A stretch of DNA of 64,000 bases from Histomonas meleagridis (taxonomy: Eukaryota; Parabasalia; Tritrichomonadida; Dientamoebidae): positions 2,153,501 through 2,217,500 of the forward strand of contig WSYJ01000186.1 of NCBI GenBank assembly GCA_020186115.1. The letters run 5' to 3'. The translations under genes and the position numbers were made by a program. Positions within the stretch are counted from its first letter, which is position 1, and the number at the start of each line of letters is the position of its first letter. This document shows positions 58,950-64,000 of this stretch, in pieces. The notes under the pieces were generated by a model. The model was not told the DNA's origin and made no database searches. It saw nothing but the letters and a program-made list of their open reading frames with translations.

Positions 58950-60073
58950 TGCAACCACACGGTACTTCACCAAAGGCCGGTATCCGCCCATCTGCTGCAT
59001 CATGGGGTACAGGTCGTGCCAAGGCTCGTGTTCCACGTGTTAATGGATCAGGTTCAAACCGTAATGGTCAAGCTGCATATGCTAACTTTGCACGTGGCGG
59101 TCATCGTTTCGGCCCACCAAAGCTTACATACAGATGGTTCCATGCTGTTCCAATCAAGCAACGTCGTTATGCTATTGCATCCGCAATTGCAGCTTCCCAA
59201 GTTCAAGCTCTTGTTGAAGCACGTGGTCACGAAATCAAGGAATTAAACGAAATCCCAGTTGTTGTCACAGACGAAATCGAAAAATTACAAAAGACAAAGG
59301 ATGCCGTTGCTTTCCTTAAGGCAATCAAGGCTTATGCTGATGTTAAGCGTGTTATCGATGGCAAATACCACCGTTCATCAAAGGGATCAATGCGTCGTTC
59401 ATCAACCAAGACAAAGCGCGGCCCACTCGTTGTCTACAACAAGGACGAAGGAGTTGTTAAGGCCTTCCGTAACATCCCAGGCGTCGAAATCCAAAGCGTT
59501 CATCGTCTTTCCATCTATCAACTTGCACCAGCTGGTAAAATGGGTCGTCTCGTCATCTGGACAGAATCCGCTTTCAAGGCACTCGACGAAATCTATGAAA
59601 ACAAGAAAGGTTTCACACTTCCACATTCAATTGTTACCAATGCTGATGTTGAACGTATCATCTATAGCGATGAAGTTCAAGCAGTCATCAAACCAGCCCA
59701 AGTCAACGTTGCTCTTCCAAAGGTACGTTGCCCATGCCGCCTTGGTATTGCATGCGATGAATGGAAGAAGGCATTAGACGAAATCGCAGCCCTCCGCGCA
59801 GCAGAAGAAGCCAAGAACAACACACCAGAAGCAATCAAGGCACTCTTCGACGAAGTTGTTGCTGCACAACCAGAACCACCTGAAAATCTCAGCATCGCAG
59901 TCGACGTCAAGCCAGGCTACTTCGACGCATTACACCAAAAGGAGGATGACCTTCTCGAGGCACAACTCGAAGCTGATAAGCCAGTCGAAGAAAAGAAGGA
60001 GGAAGAACCAGCCGATGCTGCTCCAGCTGCAGGAGCCCCAGCTGCAAAGGCTGCACCAGCACCAAAGAAGTAA
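58811..60073 (+). CDS. RPL4: 60S ribosomal protein L4 (uL4)
   Basis: The 420-residue product begins MSSRKTVNVYNIKGE; the ATG is at 58811, since the longer frame upstream has no ATG. The uL4 core is clear: VFDTPVRADLVASVYKDLAKN, then GTGRAKARVPRVNGSG, GGHRFGPPKLTYRWFHAVP and KQRRYAIASAIAAS. The globular part carries HSIVTNADVERIIYSDEVQ. The C-terminal extension is Ala/Glu/Pro-rich and ends in Ala/Lys (APAPKK). uL4 lines the nascent-peptide exit tunnel. Codon use is strongly biased and GC-rich relative to the neighbours, as expected for a highly expressed gene. Confidence 0.97.
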   Translation: MSSRKTVNVYNIKGEKSSTAALPKVFDTPVRADLVASVYKDLAKNLMQPHGTSPKAGIRPSAASWGTGRAKARVPRVNGSGSNRNGQAAYANFARGGHRFGPPKLTYRWFHAVPIKQRRYAIASAIAASQVQALVEARGHEIKELNEIPVVVTDEIEKLQKTKDAVAFLKAIKAYADVKRVIDGKYHRSSKGSMRRSSTKTKRGPLVVYNKDEGVVKAFRNIPGVEIQSVHRLSIYQLAPAGKMGRLVIWTESAFKALDEIYENKKGFTLPHSIVTNADVERIIYSDEVQAVIKPAQVNVALPKVRCPCRLGIACDEWKKALDEIAALRAAEEAKNNTPEAIKALFDEVVAAQPEPPENLSIAVDVKPGYFDALHQKEDDLLEAQLEADKPVEEKKEEEPADAAPAAGAPAAKAAPAPKK

Positions 60074-60627
60074 GAGAGTAAATTACTCATTTTTATTTAG
60101 TTTTAATTTCAAGTGAAATTTTTGTCAATATTCAGATTAATTCTTCACAGGAAAATGCAAACGATTATGAGCAAACGATAAACAGTTAAATTTTAACGGT
60201 CTCTTAAAGCTATGGTTTTGAAATAAAAAATAAAAATGAATATGATGTTTTTTTAATGCTAAATATATCTAATCAATAGTTTAGCATATAATACAAAAAT
60301 TGCATAACCGTTGGCTAGGCAATTTTTGAAATTGAATTTTGAAATGCATTGTGCAACATAAGAGAATATAAATGCAGATAAGAACACCACCAATTTGTAT
60401 GAATGTAGAAATTATCAATTTTGCTTTTATATTCATAAAATGGATATTCCACACTGATAATTGTTATGAAACGGTTTGTTGTATTTTCCTTCGCCTCCTG
60501 CAATGCTGCACTAAATGTTCTTAAAAATGTGTTAACTCAAAGTGATATAGTGAACTTCAATCAGTGCATAAAAGGTTTTGTCCAAAATTATTCTGAAAAA
60601 TATCAATTTTACTCATGGACCACTTAC
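60074..60627. other. Convergent intergenic region
   Basis: TTTTAACGGTCTC (60184-60196) and ATAACCGTTGG (60303-60313) resemble promoter boxes, although no supported gene starts nearby. Opposed 60-codon frames at 60315-60672 are short and unsupported. The boxes might mark an unannotated transcript. Confidence 0.4.
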
Positions 60628-61851
60628 TTATGCTGGTGTATAGAAACTTTTTGGCGTTGGTATTCCGAATGACACAATCGTAGCCATTAGTATACCAGCA
60701 TTAACAGCGAAGGACATCAACAAACCGGCGAATCTCTTTTCATCATTTGTCAACAACGAATGATTTGAACCATGAATCAAAACTACAGTACCGAAGTAAC
60801 CATTTGAAGTCGCGAATGGAATCATCCAAAGGAACGTCCAATAAGGTTCGCCCAAATTTATTACGCCTTGCAAACTTAGCATAAATATTGGATAGCTTAG
60901 CAACCTAAACAGGATTGGTATCCATGCCCACTTTTGGCTTGGCCATAAGAACTTTGCGGGGAGATATCTTCCAACCCAATCAAATACGCAAAATATCGAT
61001 GTGACAATAACTGGGGTCCATGTCTTGATGTCTTTAGTCTGTGAGACATATCCTGGGAATAAGGACAACGTGATCATATAGTTGCAGAATTCACTAAGCC
61101 AAAGTGGCCAAATGATTTTAATCGTATTAAGGGTACTCTTTGAAAAAAGTGGTGTAGCTTCTTCTTTGGATGGTTGCGCCATTTTAGCTGCTATAAGTGG
61201 ATCTTGAAGCTTTTTGATGAGATAGATAAGGGTACCAATAATTATAGCATCTGCAAGGAAAAAGTAAATTGCTGATGAGATGGTTTCGAGTGACTCCTTA
61301 TTAAAGGCTGCTTTTGTAACAATACGAAGAACAGCAGCAATGACACCACAACATCCATTACCAGATGAAATATATCCGGTAGATTGTGGTGAAACTTGGG
61401 TGGCAATGGAATATGAACTAGAGAAAATACATGCAGAGAAAATACCAACAAAGCTAGAAAGAATCATTGTCATCCAATAAACAGCAGAATCACTCATTTT
61501 GATGAGAATAGCAAGTGGCATTCCAACTAAAAGTAAAGAAAGAGCAGTTAATGCAATAATGAGAACAAGTTTGAAGTTCTTTGGTTTTATGATACAAAGT
61601 GCTAATGAAGTAAGAGAACACGGAATATTATAAAAACGATTGAGAACTGCGCCAATATTATTGTTATTCGTTAGTCTAATATATATATCAATAGCATTAA
61701 TAATAATGTTGAATGCAAGAAGACTTGCATTTCCTAATAAAAAGAATAATGCTGGGTGTGTTTGAGTGTTTTCTTCAGGTCCTTCACTAGCCAGAAGATT
61801 ATCTTCAATATGATCACTTAATAGTGGGTTCGAAGAAATCTCAGATGCCAT
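60628..61851 (-). CDS. Equilibrative nucleoside transporter (SLC29/ENT family)
   Basis: The 407-residue product has an acidic N-terminal tail (1-30) and ten to eleven membrane helices split by a central loop near residues 210-235. ENT features include FNIIINAIDIYIRL in helix 1, GYISSGNGCCGVIAAVLRI in helix 5 (the conserved G-x-G region), FDWVGRYLP in helix 8, and the diagnostic SNGYFGTVVLIHG near residue 355 (family SNGYLxT). It should carry nucleosides across the plasma membrane, which purine-auxotrophic trichomonads need. AAAACGTTTA lies 13 bp upstream of the ATG. Confidence 0.9.
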   Translation of the reverse strand: MASEISSNPLLSDHIEDNLLASEGPEENTQTHPALFFLLGNASLLAFNIIINAIDIYIRLTNNNNIGAVLNRFYNIPCSLTSLALCIIKPKNFKLVLIIALTALSLLLVGMPLAILIKMSDSAVYWMTMILSSFVGIFSACIFSSSYSIATQVSPQSTGYISSGNGCCGVIAAVLRIVTKAAFNKESLETISSAIYFFLADAIIIGTLIYLIKKLQDPLIAAKMAQPSKEEATPLFSKSTLNTIKIIWPLWLSEFCNYMITLSLFPGYVSQTKDIKTWTPVIVTSIFCVFDWVGRYLPAKFLWPSQKWAWIPILFRLLSYPIFMLSLQGVINLGEPYWTFLWMIPFATSNGYFGTVVLIHGSNHSLLTNDEKRFAGLLMSFAVNAGILMATIVSFGIPTPKSFYTPA

Positions 61852-62358
61852 TTAGATACGACGAAAAACGTTTATATCGACTTCTGCCTTCATTGAATTT
61901 TGAACGGAAATTGTTCATCGTTTTATTGAGGTTATGTGTTCATTTTTGTTTATAAGAAAATGTACGTTAAGATTCAATGAGTTTTATAAGGTTTATATTG
62001 TCGGTTATTTTTTAAATATTATTAAAGAAGAAACCAGATAATTTTTAGATCGTATTTAATTATCATGTTTTACATATGATTGGAATATGCTTTTAGTTAT
62101 TAATCAATTTTTTATTAATTTTCTTTTACTGTTTCCATTTTCTGTATTTGGCAAATATCGCCGATACGTGTAAAAAATAAATTACAGAAAAAATGAAAAC
62201 GAAATTTTTTTGCTGACAGAAATTAAAACCGCTACGATAGATTTCATCAATTGATTTGAAAGTAATTTTCGGTTAAAGTTTCAACTTTTACTAGTAATTT
62301 ATTGCAAAAGTGTCGCTTAAGTTCAAAGCACAAAGAAAAAGTGAACAACTAAAAGCTA
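61852..62358. promoter_or_regulatory. Divergent promoter region between the transporter and Raptor genes
   Basis: AAAACGTTTA (61865-61874) faces the transporter gene. AAAAAGTGAAC (62336-62346) lies 12 bp before the Raptor ATG. The middle is AT-rich without a supported gene. Confidence 0.5.
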
Positions 62359-64000
62359 ATGTCCAACACATCATCCTACTCATACTCTTCAGATGATGAA
62401 TGTGTTGGGTATCAACAAAAAAGTGGACGATATTTTGGTGGTTCTATGATTCCTCGAACGTCTGGTATAGAACGTACATATAATTCATTAGGCTCAGATC
62501 AATCCGAAGAAGATAATTATGAGTCATTTCCACTTTCGGATTGCCTTTCAAATAACAGCCCAATTTATCTCGATTTTTTATCTCGACAAAAAGGCGGGCC
62601 AACACAATTATATCTTCCCCCTGAGATATTTGAAGAAGATCTCGAGATACCTGAAGTCATCAGTAGTACAATCGAAAAGGCAATTGTCCATTTACTTGAT
62701 CTTCCAGTTCTTGTTGGTGAACGGAAAAAAAAATTATCTCATTTCATACATAGTTGGTGTGACATTTCATCCATTACAAGTGTTGAAGCTAAACGCGTTA
62801 TAACGGAATTTTTTACACAACAATATGCAAATCTTGAAACAAAATCCTGGTCAATCAAGCCAGAAATCTCATGGGCGAAGTCATACAACGGGCGAATCTT
62901 TCGTAAAAACACACAAATTCTCAGTCACTCAGCAAGTATTCGAATATTCCATTATATCGGATTAGGATTTCCTCCACCAAAAGACGGCAAAATATGGCTC
63001 AACGACACGTCATACTCCAAGCAATCGTGGACGAACTTACAAGATCTTATATTAACGCCACCATGTTTACTCATTTTTGATTGCGATAAATCATCAGTTC
63101 TCAAACCATATCTTCAAGACACGTCAATCCATAGTATAGACATCTGTATGAATCCTAGTAATTCCATTTTTTCGACACCGTTTGCCCTATTTTCATGTTC
63201 TCAAAATGAGCAATTACATATTCCTTCTAATTTGCCGCAAAACTTTTTCACGTGCATATTACTTACGCCCGAACGTTCATATTGTTCGATTATGAATTTT
63301 CATTCCACTTCGTCGTCATTATTTGAAACGTTGTTAGATATATTTACCGAGACAATTGCATTAGATTCATTAACCACCGAAATCTTTTATAAGTTATTTC
63401 GATCTAATTCACTTGTAGCAGTGATCTGGCGACGATTTTTACTTGCGCAACGCTTAATGAAAACGTTTGGATTACATGTCCAATCAATACCAGACTTACC
63501 AGATATGAGTGACCATCATTTATGGCAACAATTTGATTATTCGTTAAAGTTTTCGATTAGTTCCAATCCGATAATTCATTTAACGAAATTATATCAAAAT
63601 TATTTCGAATGTGTACTTTATCCGCCACGATATGTCTGTGCTTTTATTAGCGAATTATTAACGACAGATATGAAGTTAGAAATCTTAGGGAAAATCGCCG
63701 AATTTATGAAACAATCTCCTTCAAATTGTCGGATAATGGGCGAGTTTTTGAACTTTAAAGTTATTGGCGATTTTAATTCTTATCGAGGTCAAACTAAAAG
63801 TATGCGCGATTGGTGTATAGTCATTAGTGGGTTATTATTAGTTGCGCCATCGATCACATCATTAATTAATTCGACTGTTTCATTCCAAGATTTATTGAAA
63901 ATAGCAATTGATGATAATTATGATGAACAATGTCGTTATTTATTAATGTCTATATTTGTTTGTACTAAGTTAACAATGCAAAACATAAATTATTTCATAA
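62359..64000 (+). CDS. RPTOR: Raptor (TORC1 scaffold), N-terminal part; runs off the window
   Basis: From the ATG at 62359 the frame is open for 547 codons to the window edge. A Ser/Asp-rich leader (MSNTSSYSYSSDDE) precedes the Raptor N-terminal caspase-like domain. RIFHYIGLGFPPPKDGKIWL (about 194) corresponds to the family's HYNGHGVPRPT...GEIWVF, and CLLIFDCDKSS (about 240) to IFVYDCSNAG. Later SDHHLWQQFDYSL matches the W-x-x-W/F-D block before the HEAT repeats. Raptor recruits TORC1 substrates. The His and Cys/Ser positions of the caspase fold are altered (GHG is GLG; DCS is DCD), so no protease activity is expected. The gene should continue with HEAT and WD40 regions. Confidence 0.85.
   Translation, partial: MSNTSSYSYSSDDECVGYQQKSGRYFGGSMIPRTSGIERTYNSLGSDQSEEDNYESFPLSDCLSNNSPIYLDFLSRQKGGPTQLYLPPEIFEEDLEIPEVISSTIEKAIVHLLDLPVLVGERKKKLSHFIHSWCDISSITSVEAKRVITEFFTQQYANLETKSWSIKPEISWAKSYNGRIFRKNTQILSHSASIRIFHYIGLGFPPPKDGKIWLNDTSYSKQSWTNLQDLILTPPCLLIFDCDKSSVLKPYLQDTSIHSIDICMNPSNSIFSTPFALFSCSQNEQLHIPSNLPQNFFTCILLTPERSYCSIMNFHSTSSSLFETLLDIFTETIALDSLTTEIFYKLFRSNSLVAVIWRRFLLAQRLMKTFGLHVQSIPDLPDMSDHHLWQQFDYSLKFSISSNPIIHLTKLYQNYFECVLYPPRYVCAFISELLTTDMKLEILGKIAEFMKQSPSNCRIMGEFLNFKVIGDFNSYRGQTKSMRDWCIVISGLLLVAPSITSLINSTVSFQDLLKIAIDDNYDEQCRYLLMSIFVCTKLTMQNINYFI

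Noticed and set aside
1-64000. rRNA genes or further tRNAs
   Set aside because: No rRNA-like conserved blocks were seen, and only one B box with a matching cloverleaf was found.

Overview
The window is AT-rich eukaryotic nuclear DNA with compact, apparently intron-free genes on both strands. The gene content points to a parabasalid, most likely a Tritrichomonas-like trichomonad. It combines typical eukaryotic genes (proteasome lid and base subunits, Raptor, ARF GTPase, calnexin, ceramide synthase, uL4, meckelin) with trichomonad trademarks: a TmcB-like polytopic membrane protein, many decayed ankyrin/DUF3447-type genes, cut-and-paste DNA transposons, and an initiator-like box (TCACTATCTCATT) ahead of a ribosomal protein gene. 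The genus is inferred from these features, not proven.

Layout. 1-11.5 kb is a dense housekeeping block: a partial Ser-rich protein, an ARM-like protein, PDCD2/Tsr4, a 1139-residue membrane protein, two coiled-coil proteins, a probable SAPS-type PP6 regulatory subunit, and TMCO1. 11.6-12.45 kb is a wrecked ankyrin array. 12.7-32.1 kb holds meckelin, Rpn7, a tRNA-Arg, an ARM protein, a Ras-like protein lacking its Mg2+ ligands, a divergent pair of ABCA-type half transporters, remnants of a membrane-protein family, a long coiled-coil protein, a histidine acid phosphatase and an unknown 585-residue protein. 32.2-40.8 kb is an accessory island. It contains a Merlin-type transposon with roughly 200-bp terminal inverted repeats and a nested, deleted Tc1/mariner element, a decayed Hsp70-like gene, ankyrin modules separated by a 20-bp minisatellite, a DUF3447-type remnant, and a Gln-rich/ankyrin gene broken by two TAA codons and abutting a solo Merlin end. 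41.3-64 kb returns to housekeeping: Rpn10, a beta-propeller-like protein, calnexin, a Zn-dependent phospholipase C-like protein, ARF, an Hsp70 that lost its C-terminal domain, a pseudokinase, an SH3 protein, ceramide synthase, a SUN-domain protein, a nucleoside hydrolase, uL4, a nucleoside transporter, and the 5' part of Raptor running off the end.

Regulation. Most intact genes have one or two copies of AACGGTT or AACGTTT within about 10-150 bp of the start codon, in either orientation. This matches the Myb-type YAACKG core. Some also carry AAAAAGTG or a GGGCRCCC palindrome. Several divergent pairs share intergenic regions of only 55-86 bp, so bidirectional promoters are likely.

No CRISPR array, rRNA, operon or convincing spliceosomal intron was seen. 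The clearest oddities are the Mg2+-ligand-less Ras-like protein with an intact CaaX box, the Hsp70 whose EEVD tail sits out of frame just past a premature stop, the nested transposons, and the ankyrin modules interrupted by non-coding spacers.
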